Positions 8,444-16,643 of a DNA stretch of 43,325 nt are shown here, one piece after another; the first letter of the stretch is position 1, and every line of letters starts with the position of its first letter. Location: positions 1 to 43,325 of the forward strand of contig CADDYT010000044.1 in NCBI GenBank assembly GCA_902810755.1, in the 5' to 3' direction. The position numbers were made by a program, and so were the translations under genes. The DNA is from Chloroflexota bacterium. GTDB taxonomy: Bacteria > Chloroflexota > Ktedonobacteria > Ktedonobacterales > Ktedonobacteraceae. The notes under the pieces were generated by a model that did not search any database, was not told the DNA's origin, and worked only from the letters and a program-made list of their open reading frames with translations.

Positions 8444-9445
8444 TTATGCACTGACATCGATGACGACCCGGCCACGAGTCTGGCCTTTGAGAATTTCCTG
8501 GCTCAATTGAGGAACCTGCGTCAGTGGCACAATTTGCATAATGCGATTGAGTATGTCCAGGGGCAAATCACGCGCCAGCCTCTCCCAGACTGCCGGTCGC
8601 CGGTCGGCGGGGAAATAGACAGATTCGATGCCGAGCAAGTTGACGCCGCGCAAAATGAAGGGCATGACGGTCGTGTCGATTTCGCTGCCACCGGCCAGCC
8701 CGCAGGCGGCGACGCTCGTCCCATAAGCCATTGCCGGGAAGAGGGAAGCCAGCGTTTCACCGCCGACCGTATCGACCGCACCGCCCCAGCGTTCGGATTC
8801 TAGCGGGCGGCGCGTGGGATTGGCAAGCCGACCAATGACCTCCTGCGCCCCCAGCGAGCGCAGATACTCCTCCGCGTCTGCGCTGCCGGTTGAGGCAACA
8901 ACGTGGTAGCCAAGATGGGCCAGAATGGCAACCGCCACGCTGCCCACTCCTCCTGTTGCGCCGGTGACGACGACCGGGCGGCTGGCAGCCCTCTCCTGCA
9001 AGCCATGTGCTTCGAGCGCCATCACGCAGAGCATGGCCGTAAAGCCTGCCGTGCCAATGCCCATCGCCTGCTCCAGGCTGAGACCCTCCGGTAAGGCTAC
9101 CAGCCAGTCAGCCTTGACGCGCGCTAGCTGCGCATAGCCACCCCAATGCCGCTCGCCCACGCCCCAGCCTGTCAGCACCACTTTATCGCCCGGCTGGAAA
9201 CGCGGCGATTGTGACTCCTCGACCACCCCGGCAAAGTCAACCCCCGGTATGGCGGGGTAGTTGCGAATGATTCTCCCCTGCCCGGTGATTGCCAGGCCAT
9301 CCTTGTAGTTCAGATCCGAACAGGCGACGCGCACCAGCACATCTCCCTCCGGTAATGCGCTCGTCTCCACTTGCTCTATCGCGGGCTGAACCTTGCCATC
9401 AACCTGATTGAGGACAAGCGCGCGAAACGTCTCGTTGTGGGCCAT
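8444..9445 (-). CDS. AcuI/YhdH-type acryloyl-CoA reductase-like MDR oxidoreductase
   Basis: A zinc-independent medium-chain reductase of the quinone-reductase superfamily, AcuI/YhdH branch, 333 residues. Evidence: an N-terminal FRALVLNQ..G strand, SDLNYKDGLAITGQGRIIR, PGVDFAGVV, and the NADPH-binding GATGGVGSVAVAIL, followed by AVDTVGGETLASLF. YhdH/AcuI members reduce acryloyl-CoA to propionyl-CoA with NADPH; the exact substrate here is inferred from family only. The start at 9445 has GGGAGG 5 bases upstream; the longer frame is leader sequence. A consensus-like promoter lies at 9532-9503. The gene stands alone and ends at the palindrome at 8333-8419. Confidence 0.88.
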   Translation of the reverse strand: MAHNETFRALVLNQVDGKVQPAIEQVETSALPEGDVLVRVACSDLNYKDGLAITGQGRIIRNYPAIPGVDFAGVVEESQSPRFQPGDKVVLTGWGVGERHWGGYAQLARVKADWLVALPEGLSLEQAMGIGTAGFTAMLCVMALEAHGLQERAASRPVVVTGATGGVGSVAVAILAHLGYHVVASTGSADAEEYLRSLGAQEVIGRLANPTRRPLESERWGGAVDTVGGETLASLFPAMAYGTSVAACGLAGGSEIDTTVMPFILRGVNLLGIESVYFPADRRPAVWERLARDLPLDILNRIMQIVPLTQVPQLSQEILKGQTRGRVVIDVSA

Positions 9446-9502
9446 ACTTCCTCCCTCGGACACCCGCATATACCTGTGTCCCTTTTTCTCACTTTTTCTG
9501 TC

Positions 9503-9532
9503 ACTATAGCCCCGAAACTGATGGCATGTCAA
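9503..9532 (-). promoter_or_regulatory. Sigma70-type promoter of the AcuI-like gene
   Basis: On the minus strand TTGACA (9532-9527), an 18-base spacer and TATAGT (9508-9503), about 60 bases before the ATG. This is close to consensus. Confidence 0.75.
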
Positions 9533-9719
9533 GGAAAGTCCTGGCCAGGTCAGCCGCAAGAGGTGGCCTGTCCATATCAGTGCATCGAGGCTCTTCTGTT
9601 TGCATCTCGCTATACTAACAATGTCACAGGCCGCTCCAACAATCAGAAGGAAGCGGCTCTGCGCAAAGCAGGTTAAGGTCAACAACACACATATTTACGC
9701 TGGAAAGGATTGAGAGATC

Positions 9720-9896
9720 ATGTTCAATACCCTGGCAACTACTATTGCTGAAAAGGTGAAGATCAGCGATGAAAGCAAAGAGATCATCGCAGGCAAGCGC
9801 AAGAACGTCAGGTTCTGGCTGCTGGCCGCTGTTCCTGCCGTCCTGGCGGCAGCCGGTGGCTCCTACTTCCTCATTCGCCGTCGTCGGCACCGTTAA
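9720..9896 (+). CDS. 58-residue single-helix membrane protein
   Basis: A short open frame with ATG at 9720 and TAA at 9894-9896, preceded by AAAGGATTGAGA. The product begins MFNTLATTIAEKVKISDESK, then has one hydrophobic helix (about residues 32-52, WLLAAVPAVLAAAGGSYFLI) and ends in a basic cluster, RRRRHR. That suggests a single-span protein with the basic tail in the cytoplasm. The family is not recognised. It is followed 14 bases later by a perfect 24-bp inverted repeat, which fits a monocistronic unit. Codon use and the coherent helix make it likely to be real. Confidence 0.6.
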   Translation: MFNTLATTIAEKVKISDESKEIIAGKRKNVRFWLLAAVPAVLAAAGGSYFLIRRRRHR

Positions 9897-9910
9897 GAAC
9901 AGCGAGAAGG

Positions 9911-9983
9911 AAGATAAAACTGTTTGTAGCCATGTCTGGCTAAGGGATTGCTCGGCTGGCATGGCTACAAACAGTTTTATCTT
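9911..9983. repeat. Perfect 24-bp inverted repeat with 25-nt centre
   Basis: Arms 9911-9934 and 9960-9983 are exact complements, starting AAGATAAAACTGTTTGTAGC. It follows the 58-residue gene and precedes the response-regulator operon. It may be a terminator: on the plus strand the hairpin ends in ...TTTTATCTT, a weak T-run. Confidence 0.85.
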
Positions 9984-10150
9984 GCCGGGCATCTGAATTT
10001 CCCCTCTAAATTCAGGCCTGTTTCAGGAATCCGTTATCTCCATTTCAGTGTCCTCCACTATAACATGCTCATGATACAATACCATCAGCCGCCTGCTTTT
10101 GCGCTCGCTGCATCTGACGGCGCGAGCAAGAGGTAAAGGAGGCGGGAACT

Positions 10151-10192
10151 ATGGGCGGAAAAGGATTTTTCTGGCTACTATCACAGGGATAA
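10151..10192 (+). CDS. 13-residue leader peptide coupled to the response regulator
   Basis: ATG at 10151 opens a 13-codon frame (MGGKGFFWLLSQG) whose TAA (10190-10192) touches the ATG of the response regulator at 10193. The strong ribosome site AAAGGAGG (10135-10142) is placed for this small frame, not for the regulator, which has no usable site of its own. The layout predicts that ribosomes translate the leader and re-initiate on the regulator. The peptide sequence is unremarkable apart from FFWLL, which gives no clear attenuation logic. Confidence 0.5.
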   Translation: MGGKGFFWLLSQG

Positions 10193-10873
10193 ATGAAAGC
10201 GCACATTTTGATCGTCGATGACGACAGTCGCGTGACCAGCGCGCTGCGCCGCACGCTGGCCTACGAGGGCTACCAGGTCTCTACGGCGGCTGGCGGCGAG
10301 GAGGCGCTGGCCTTCGCCCGCACAAAAACGCCGGACGTGGTGATCCTCGATCTGATGCTGCCCGGCATGGACGGCCTTGAAGTCTGCCGCCGCCTACGCG
10401 CCGCCGGTGACAGCGTAGGCATCCTCATGCTGACCGCCCGCGACGCCATCGCCGACCGCGTAACCGGGCTGGAAACGGGCGCAGATGACTACCTCGTCAA
10501 GCCGTTCGCCTCGGAGGAGTTGCTGGCACGAGTCAAGGCTGTGCTGCGCAGACGCAACCCGCCGGACGTGCCGCGTGAGATTCTGCGTTTCGCCGACCTG
10601 GAACTGGATACCGCCACGCGCCAGGCCCGGCGCGGCAACCGCCTGATCGATCTGAGTACCACCGAATACGAACTGCTGGCGCTCTTCCTGCGCAACCCCC
10701 GCGTGGTGCTGACTCGCTCCCTCTTGCTGGATCGCATCTGGGGCAGCGATTTCGAAGGCAGCCCCAACGTCCTTGAGGTCTACATCGGACACCTGCGCGC
10801 CAAACTGGAGCAGGGCGGCGAACCACGCCTGATTCAGACGATACGCGGCGCGGGCTACGTGCTGCGCGAATAG
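10193..10873 (+). CDS. OmpR/PhoB-family response regulator
   Basis: 226 residues: receiver domain (about 1-115) with the acidic pair DDD at 9-11, phospho-acceptor Asp53 in VVILDLMLPGMDG, the Thr of MLTARD and the Lys of DYLVKPF, then a winged-helix DNA-binding domain (about 130-226) with LSTTEYELLALFLRNP and the C-terminal IRTIRGAGYVLRE-like end (here IQTIRGAGYVLRE). It resembles MprA/TcrA-type regulators. The kinase starts 15 bases after its stop, with AGGAGG overlapping the stop codon. Translation probably depends on the leader frame at 10151-10192. The stimulus is unknown. Confidence 0.93.
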   Translation: MKAHILIVDDDSRVTSALRRTLAYEGYQVSTAAGGEEALAFARTKTPDVVILDLMLPGMDGLEVCRRLRAAGDSVGILMLTARDAIADRVTGLETGADDYLVKPFASEELLARVKAVLRRRNPPDVPREILRFADLELDTATRQARRGNRLIDLSTTEYELLALFLRNPRVVLTRSLLLDRIWGSDFEGSPNVLEVYIGHLRAKLEQGGEPRLIQTIRGAGYVLRE

Positions 10874-10888
10874 GAGGCTTGTGCCATT

Positions 10889-12475
10889 ATGTTTCTTCCA
10901 CTACCATTGCGCCTGGCGCTCTTCTACACGCTCATCCTGGCCCTTGCCCTGCTCTTCTTCGGCCGCATCGTCTACGATCAGGCCGCACAACGCGCTTATG
11001 CCGATCTCGACGCCACCCTGAGCAATCGAGCCGAGAGCGTGCAACTCGGCAAAGACTTGCTCATTATGAATGGGAATACATCTCCCATTTCCCTGCCGGG
11101 AACCGACGGATTGGCCCCCGATGGGGTCGCCATCGAAGTGCTGGATAACCACCTGCACCTGCTTGCCTCCAACACGCTCAATGCCGCTCAGCCTTCCACC
11201 ACTGTGACCGGGCTTCCCGCCAGTCTTGTTCCCTGGGATGCCAGCGCCGCACGTTTCATTTTGCAACATCCCCTTACCGACGACAACCAGCCCAACAGCA
11301 TGTACAGCACCATCACCTACGCAGGCCAGCAAGTGCGCGTCTACACCACCATCAGCAACAATTATGACCAGAATCACATTATCCAGACGGCGCGTTCTGA
11401 GCAAGATATCCAGCAATCATTGAGCAACCTGCGCACGCTGCTCTGGCAGGGCGCGGCGCTGGTGCTGCTCTTCGCCTTCGGCGGCGGCTGGCTGCTCACC
11501 TGGGCAACGCTGGCTGCCGTCAGGCGTGTAACGCGCACGGCACAGGCTATCAGCGCCTCACGCGATTTCAGCAGGCGCGTCCCCACCAGCACTGGCGCCA
11601 GCCACGATGAGCTGAGCGCACTTGCCAGCACCTTCAACCAGATGCTGGCAAATCTGCAAGAGGCATATCAGCGCCAGCAGCGTTTCGTTGCCGACGCCTC
11701 ACACGAACTGCGCGCCCCTATCACCTCGATTCGCTGCAACCTCGACCTGCTCGCCAGAGCCACCGACCTGCCGCCAGAAGAAGTGCAGGCCGCCCTGCAC
11801 GACGCTCGCGCCGAAGCCGACCGCATGGGCCGCCTCGTCAACGACCTCCTCACGCTCGCCCGCTCGGACGTCAGTCAGGCCAACACCGGTAGCGCGCAGG
11901 CAGAGCAAGCGCAGGCAGAAGATACTGCGCTTTATGGCTATAAGAAATTTGAAAAAATACAGTCGGTTGACCTGGATAGCCTGCTGCTGGAAGTCTTTCG
12001 CCAGTATCGACCTGAACGGCAGCAAGCGAGTAATGATGACAGCGAAAATGGTAGCATACAAGCGCAAAGACGACACGGGCCGCGCCTGGTGCTGCATGAT
12101 ATTATGCCAGCAAGAGTCTCAGGCGACGCGGATCAACTGAAACAGGCACTCGTCGCTCTGCTGGACAACGCGCTCAAATATACTCCCTACGAAGGGACCG
12201 TCTCACTCTCACTCACGGTCGAACAGGCGAGCGCCATTATCAAAGTGAGCGATACAGGTATCGGCATCTTGCCTGAGGACCTGCCCCACATCTTCGAGCG
12301 TTTCTATCGCGCCGACCGCGCACGCTCCCGCGACCGGGGCGGCAGCGGCCTGGGCTTAGCCATCGCACAGAGCATCGTGCAGGCACACCGGGGCAGTATC
12401 GAAGTCGAAAGTACGCCGGGCAAAGGAAGTATATTTACGATACGGCTTCCCCTCGCAGAAAGCAGCATAGCGTGA
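10889..12475 (+). CDS. Membrane sensor histidine kinase (MprB-like)
   Basis: Cognate kinase of the preceding regulator, 528 residues. The first transmembrane helix is at about 8-28 and an extracellular sensing region follows to about 185. The second helix (LVLLFAFGGGWLLTWATLA) leads into a HAMP segment. The dimerisation domain carries His272 in VADASHELRAPITSI. The catalytic domain has the N box LLDNALKYTP, G1 VSDTGIGI and G2 GGSGLGLAIAQS. A Gln/Ala-rich low-complexity insert (residues about 330-400, including AQAEQAQAE and a stretch rich in Arg/Gln/Ser) interrupts the segment between the dimerisation and ATPase domains and is longer than usual. The sensed signal cannot be inferred. Confidence 0.93.
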   Translation: MFLPLPLRLALFYTLILALALLFFGRIVYDQAAQRAYADLDATLSNRAESVQLGKDLLIMNGNTSPISLPGTDGLAPDGVAIEVLDNHLHLLASNTLNAAQPSTTVTGLPASLVPWDASAARFILQHPLTDDNQPNSMYSTITYAGQQVRVYTTISNNYDQNHIIQTARSEQDIQQSLSNLRTLLWQGAALVLLFAFGGGWLLTWATLAAVRRVTRTAQAISASRDFSRRVPTSTGASHDELSALASTFNQMLANLQEAYQRQQRFVADASHELRAPITSIRCNLDLLARATDLPPEEVQAALHDARAEADRMGRLVNDLLTLARSDVSQANTGSAQAEQAQAEDTALYGYKKFEKIQSVDLDSLLLEVFRQYRPERQQASNDDSENGSIQAQRRHGPRLVLHDIMPARVSGDADQLKQALVALLDNALKYTPYEGTVSLSLTVEQASAIIKVSDTGIGILPEDLPHIFERFYRADRARSRDRGGSGLGLAIAQSIVQAHRGSIEVESTPGKGSIFTIRLPLAESSIA

Positions 12476-12478
12476 ACA

Positions 12479-12847
12479 TGCTCTCCGGCCTTCCCGCACG
12501 GTGGCCCGCATCAGTTCTGGATACTGCGCTGCCGCCAACGCCCCACTCGAGTATTCCATCAGAACGGGCTGCGCAAGTTTCAATACGCGAATCAGTTCCG
12601 CCACGTCCTGATTAAGAATTTCCTGTGAATAGCCATGCTCCGGCCCATCCGAACGGCCATGCCCCCTCGCATCAACCATAACACATCATACTCATCCGCC
12701 AGAGTACGCGCCACGCGAGACCGGCCCATTCTCGCTGAACCCATGCAATAGTACGAACGCAGGCTGATCCCCACCCGTGCGATAATAATGCTGGTGTAAC
12801 CCGTTCGCGCTAATTGTGTCTTCAAGCCAGTGTTGTTGGTTATGCAT
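12479..12847 (-). pseudogene. Frameshifted, truncated alpha/beta hydrolase
   Basis: Remains of an alpha/beta hydrolase. From ATG 12847, with GAGGAAGT before it, the frame reads through ..FVLLHGFSENG, then is lost. A second frame continues with RVARTLADEYDV, and a third with VMVDARGHGRSDGPEHGYS up to AAAQYPELMRATV, where the sequence runs into the 3' end of the histidine kinase. At least two frameshifts are needed. The nucleophile elbow is degraded (MEYSSG where GHSMGG is expected), and the lid plus the Asp and His of the triad are missing. It is therefore a relic, not a short active gene. Confidence 0.8.
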
Positions 12848-12955
12848 ACTTCCTCAAGGCTTCCAGATTACAGCTTTTCCATTTCCATCGTGGCCTCATC
12901 CAACCTGTCTTGAGGAAGGATACACCATGATGTAACGTCAGATGCAAGAGGGAAA

Positions 12956-13717
12956 TTACGCCGCAGACCTTCCTCCATCAATCGCAATCGTCTGCCCCGT
13001 AATATAGCTCGCGCCTTCAGAAGCGAGAAACAGCACTACTGGAGCAATTTCGCCCGGCTTGCCAATGCGGCCCATAGGGGTTGTGGCGTTGTAGATGGCT
13101 TCACCACGCGCAATGATAGCTTCAGTCATGCGTGTTGGAAACATACCAGGCGCGATACAGTTAACGCGTATATTGCGAGGCCCCCATTCTACCGCCAGCG
13201 CTCGTGTCAGGTTAATGACTGCTGCTTTACTAGCATTGTAGCCAACAGTGTTCAACTGCCCGCCCCCCAGTCCAGCGATTGAGGCAACATTGACGATAAC
13301 GCCCTTGCCTTGTTCTAACATATGCCTGCCGACAAATTGTGACATCAAGAAGGTACCGGTGATATTGGCATTAATGACTTGCTGCCAGCGTTCCAGGGGC
13401 ATACTTTCTGCAGGAGCGCCCCAGGTTAAACCGGCATTATTGACCAACACATCAATCTTGCCACATGTGGCAAGTATCTGTTGTACTGTCTTCTCGACTG
13501 AAGCAGCATCTGCAACATCACATGTCAGCGCATCCACAGTAATAGCCCGATCCTTCAGGAATTTTTCAGCCTCAGTCAACCATTGTTCGCGCCTGGCCGT
13601 GATCACCACCTGCGCACCCGCATCACCAAAGGCATGAGCAATTTCCAGACCCAAGCCACGCGATCCGCCCGTGACAACCACAACTTCTCCTTTGAAGTCA
13701 AAACTAACGGTACCCAT
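12956..13717 (-). CDS. SDR-family oxidoreductase (gluconate 5-dehydrogenase/3-oxoacyl reductase-like)
   Basis: Classical short-chain dehydrogenase, 253 residues: cofactor motif TGGSRGLG (16-23), NNAG (93-96), catalytic Ser146 (NVASIAG), Tyr160 and Lys164 (GYNASKAA), and the C-terminal GQTIAIDGG. Asn-Ala-Asn-Ile-Thr (NANIT) around 116-120 completes the tetrad region. The sequence is closest in flavour to gluconate-5-dehydrogenase/FabG-like members, but the substrate is uncertain. The start at 13717 is chosen because AGAGGAGG lies 5-6 bases upstream, in preference to the ATG 21 bases earlier. A TATAAT sits on the minus strand at 13757-13752. It lies between two decayed genes. Confidence 0.88.
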   Translation of the reverse strand: MGTVSFDFKGEVVVVTGGSRGLGLEIAHAFGDAGAQVVITARREQWLTEAEKFLKDRAITVDALTCDVADAASVEKTVQQILATCGKIDVLVNNAGLTWGAPAESMPLERWQQVINANITGTFLMSQFVGRHMLEQGKGVIVNVASIAGLGGGQLNTVGYNASKAAVINLTRALAVEWGPRNIRVNCIAPGMFPTRMTEAIIARGEAIYNATTPMGRIGKPGEIAPVVLFLASEGASYITGQTIAIDGGRSAA

Positions 13718-13833
13718 AGCAGCCTCCTCTGTGTTCATTTCATCAACTGCTATTATACTCTAATCCCATAGCACCTCGCTTAGAAAAACTGCGCCTTAAG
13801 AAAGAGCCTGCCAACTCTTTCCAGAGGTGGGGT

Positions 13834-14134
13834 GAGAACGTTTATTTAAGTAATGCCAGCAGCGGGGAGGCGGCATTGCTCAACGATAATTTTCTGGGCA
13901 TAGCGGATGGTCTCATTCAAACAGGCATACCTGCTGTCCTGGGTTTTCGCTGGTCAATCAGTGATGATGGAGCCAGAGAGCTTGCGCAGTCATTCTACAG
14001 GCACCTCTTCGAAAAGGGAAAGTATGATCTGAGTACAGCCCTTTTTAATGCAAGATGTGAAGTGGCCGGGAGTGAAAACGGGCAAGAATTTGGAGACTGG
14101 CTCGCCCCCATTTTGATTGATTGTGCAGGGATAA
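13834..14134 (+). pseudogene. CHAT-domain protein remnant
   Basis: A frame with the C-terminal half of a CHAT (caspase-like) peptidase domain: ENVYLSNASSGE, where the family normally has a catalytic Cys (LSACxSGE), then NDNFLGIADGLIQTGIPAVLGFRWSI, a helix ELAQSFYRHLFEKGK and DWLAPILID. Here the expected Cys position is Asn-Ala, so the catalytic residue is absent. No start codon or ribosome site exists, the upstream His-containing half is missing, and the frame runs into the convergent response-regulator gene without its own stop. Open sequence extends upstream to about 13771, with weaker resemblance. Confidence 0.7.
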
Positions 14135-14740
14135 TCAGAGCCAGCCCTTCTGCTCGGCGATGTGCGCCGCCTCGACGCGGTTGCGCGCGCCGAGTTTCTG
14201 GATGGCGACGGAGAGATAGTTGCGTACCGTGCCTTCGGAGAGGAAGAGGGTTGAGGCGATCTCGGCGATGCTTGCGCCGTCGCTGGCTGCCGCTAAAACC
14301 ATGCGCTCCCGTTCGGTCAGAGGGTTGTTGCCCTCGCTGAGCGCGGTCATCGCCAGTGTGGGATCGACGACGCGCTCCCCGGCGACGACGCGGCGAATGG
14401 CGGCGGCAAGTTGAGTAGCGGGGGCATCTTTGAGCAGGAAGCCGACGACGCCGCTCTCCATCGCCTTGCGCAGGTAGCCGGGGCGGCCAAAGGTCGTCAG
14501 AATCAACACGCGGCAGGCGGGAAGCTGTTTATGGAGCGCGGCGGCGGCGCTGATACCATCCAGGCCGGGCATTTCGATATCCAGCAGGGCAACATCCGGC
14601 TTCGTGGCAAGCGCGGTTGAAACTACTTCATCTCCCCGGCCAACTTCGGCCACGATCTCGATATCGCCTTCCAGCGCGAGCAGGGCTGCGAGCGCGCCGC
14701 GTACCATTGCCTGATCCTCGGCCAGCATGACACGAATCAT
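14135..14740 (-). CDS. NarL/DesR-family response regulator
   Basis: About 201 residues: receiver domain with AEDQ at 7-10, phospho-acceptor Asp54 (VALLDIEMPGLDG) and Lys in GFLLKDAP, followed by a LuxR-type helix-turn-helix (LTERERMVLAAASDGASIAEIA...LSEGTVRNYLSVAIQKLGARNRVEA). It matches DesR/YxjL-like regulators in size and layout. The start is set at 14740 because GAGGAGAA precedes it; the longer frame begins within the end of the kinase gene. It is cotranscribed with the kinase upstream (56-base gap). DesR proteins often respond to membrane state, but that is family knowledge only. Confidence 0.93.
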   Translation of the reverse strand: MIRVMLAEDQAMVRGALAALLALEGDIEIVAEVGRGDEVVSTALATKPDVALLDIEMPGLDGISAAAALHKQLPACRVLILTTFGRPGYLRKAMESGVVGFLLKDAPATQLAAAIRRVVAGERVVDPTLAMTALSEGNNPLTERERMVLAAASDGASIAEIASTLFLSEGTVRNYLSVAIQKLGARNRVEAAHIAEQKGWL

Positions 14741-14796
14741 TGCCCGTTCTCCTCTCCATGATCGTCGGTGTGCTGAGCAGGTAACGATTGCACGGT

Positions 14797-16029
14797 TCAT
14801 CTCTCATCCTGGGCAAGCGGCAGCGCAACGGCAAGACGGAAGCCGCCCTCTTTACGCGACCCCACCTCGCAACTTCCGCCCAGCGCGCTAACCCGCTCGC
14901 CCAGGCCGCGCAGGCCGTTGCCGCTTCCTGTAAGCGAACCGGTTGAGGTTGCTGTCAGTGGGACGCCGAAGCCATCATCGAGAACCTCAACGCGCACAGT
15001 GTTAGAGCCTCGATTGAGGCGAATGGTGCAATGGCGGGCACGGCTATGGCGAATAACGTTTGTGACACCTTCGCGCACCGTCCACGAGAGCGCGGCCTCA
15101 ATAGAAGCTGGCATGGTGGCAATAATCCCCGCGTCCCCCTCGTAGCGGTAAGCGATACCGGCGGCGGCCAGGATTTCCTGCGCGCCCTGCAATTCGCTGG
15201 CAAGCGTGGGCTGGCGGTAACTGGCAACAGCTTCGCGCACTTCCTGCAATGTGGTACGCGCTACCATCTCGATATCGCTGATCTCGGTGGCTGCGCGCTC
15301 CGGGGTAACGGTCAGCAGGCGCCGCGCCAGCTCGCTTTTCAGGGCGATGAGCGAGAGGTTGTGGCCGAGCAGGTCATGCAGGTCGCGCGCGATACGCAGC
15401 CGTTCGTTCGTCACGGCGAGCCGGGCAATCTCTTCGCGCGCGGTACGTAATTCGCGACTCGTCTGGTTGAAACGCACCATACTCATCGTTACCGCTCCCA
15501 CCACCACGACGTAGACAACCCCCTGCCCGATCTCATACCGGGTCAGGTGTGTGAGCCAGCCAACCACAACCGCCAGCAGCGCCAGTACCAGCAGCGCCAG
15601 AGCGGCCCGCACAACCGAGAGACGACCGGCTATATAGGCGCTTGTATAGATAAATGGCTCCAGCAATGTATTCCCATTGATGCTGCCCAGCAAGGCCAGC
15701 ACAACACTTAACACGACCAGGAGCAGTAGCGGAAGTTCCTTTATAAGCTGTGTTTGTCCCACCGGCAGCATGCCAAAGCGTTCCTGCACATTTTGCCATG
15801 TTGCCCGGACATAGATTCCTGCGAACAGTGCAATACCGGCGAGCGTGACAATCAGACGCGGCAGCGGAGTGTGTACCTGAAAAAGCCCGACGATGGGGGG
15901 TATCAGAAAGGGCAACCAGACAATCCACACCAGCCACAGGAGATAAAGGGAGCGGTCTTGCATTCTCAAGAAACCGCTTCCCCTGTCACCCTCGTTCCTC
16001 CGGTGGTCATTTACCTGTATATCGTTCAT
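14797..16029 (-). CDS. DesK-like sensor histidine kinase
   Basis: 410 residues. The N-terminal half contains about five or six hydrophobic helices (residues about 28-185). The HisKA_3 dimerisation helix carries His218 in RIARDLHDLLGHNLSLIALK, followed by a HATPase domain with REGVTNVIRHSRA (N box), LDDGFGVP and GNGLRGLGERVSALGG. This is the DesK/LiaS/NarX-type arrangement that pairs with NarL-family regulators, and the cognate regulator follows on the same strand. The ribosome site before 16029 is weak (GTGAAAAG); an alternative start is Met23. The gene ahead of it (four-helix membrane protein) may belong to the same unit. Confidence 0.92.
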   Translation of the reverse strand: MNDIQVNDHRRNEGDRGSGFLRMQDRSLYLLWLVWIVWLPFLIPPIVGLFQVHTPLPRLIVTLAGIALFAGIYVRATWQNVQERFGMLPVGQTQLIKELPLLLLVVLSVVLALLGSINGNTLLEPFIYTSAYIAGRLSVVRAALALLVLALLAVVVGWLTHLTRYEIGQGVVYVVVVGAVTMSMVRFNQTSRELRTAREEIARLAVTNERLRIARDLHDLLGHNLSLIALKSELARRLLTVTPERAATEISDIEMVARTTLQEVREAVASYRQPTLASELQGAQEILAAAGIAYRYEGDAGIIATMPASIEAALSWTVREGVTNVIRHSRARHCTIRLNRGSNTVRVEVLDDGFGVPLTATSTGSLTGSGNGLRGLGERVSALGGSCEVGSRKEGGFRLAVALPLAQDER

Positions 16030-16187
16030 CTTTTCACGCCCTTCTGGCTCACTGCTCTGAATTGCGTCATACCCCGGTCGACGTTCTGTTCTATTTTACA
16101 GCGAAGGCAGGCGTTTATCCACTCTGGTGTGCGCCGTTTTCCCAGGACAGAATGCCAGGCAACCATACGGTCACCCGGCACCCGGCG

Positions 16188-16643
16188 TTATTTCACGACA
16201 TCAGCCTCTTTTTGAGGCGTCAGAACCGCAGCTTCTTTCCCGCGCCGGAAGGGCAGGAGAGTGGCAATCCAGAGCAGCGTTCCCGCATTCAGCACAATGA
16301 CCGGCATTGTGTCCTCGAAGGTATGCACACCGACCGAATTGGGATCGGGATTGCTCGCGCCGAGGATAATAAACACCAGGCAGGCGAGGATACCGATTGC
16401 TGCAACGATGGTGATGCCAGCTCGCGCGCCGCTGGCCCGCTTCCCTTCCACGAATGCGCTGAAGAAGGGCAGGCTCAACAGCAGCAACGCGATGAATGGG
16501 GCAAGATGGAGCAGATCGGCGAACATGCCCCATGAAGTGAAGAAGGGCTGTACGAAGTTGCCGTTGATCCAACCATACCCGGCGGCCATCAGGATAACAG
16601 CGGTCAGTTGCAGGTTGTAGAGTGTTTTTTCTGTCTTTGTCAT
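16188..16643 (-). CDS. Four-helix membrane protein upstream of the DesK-like kinase
   Basis: 151 residues with four hydrophobic helices (about 12-33, 45-65, 76-97 and 114-134) and short polar loops. The family is not recognised. The ATG at 16643 is used; a TTG three codons earlier and an overlapping ATG in another frame make the start uncertain, as the purine-rich ribosome site GAAAGGGA is about 13 bases away. It lies 158 bases ahead of the DesK-like kinase on the same strand and could be part of its sensing unit, but spacing alone is weak evidence. Confidence 0.65.
   Translation of the reverse strand: MTKTEKTLYNLQLTAVILMAAGYGWINGNFVQPFFTSWGMFADLLHLAPFIALLLLSLPFFSAFVEGKRASGARAGITIVAAIGILACLVFIILGASNPDPNSVGVHTFEDTMPVIVLNAGTLLWIATLLPFRRGKEAAVLTPQKEADVVK

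Noticed and set aside
9624..9992. 122-codon minus-strand frame across the 58-residue gene and inverted repeat
   Set aside because: It spans a perfect hairpin and opposes a better-supported small gene, with no ribosome site.
12592..12825. 77-codon minus-strand frame as a separate gene
   Set aside because: It is one of three frames of the same decayed alpha/beta hydrolase and contains its RVARTLADEYDV piece.
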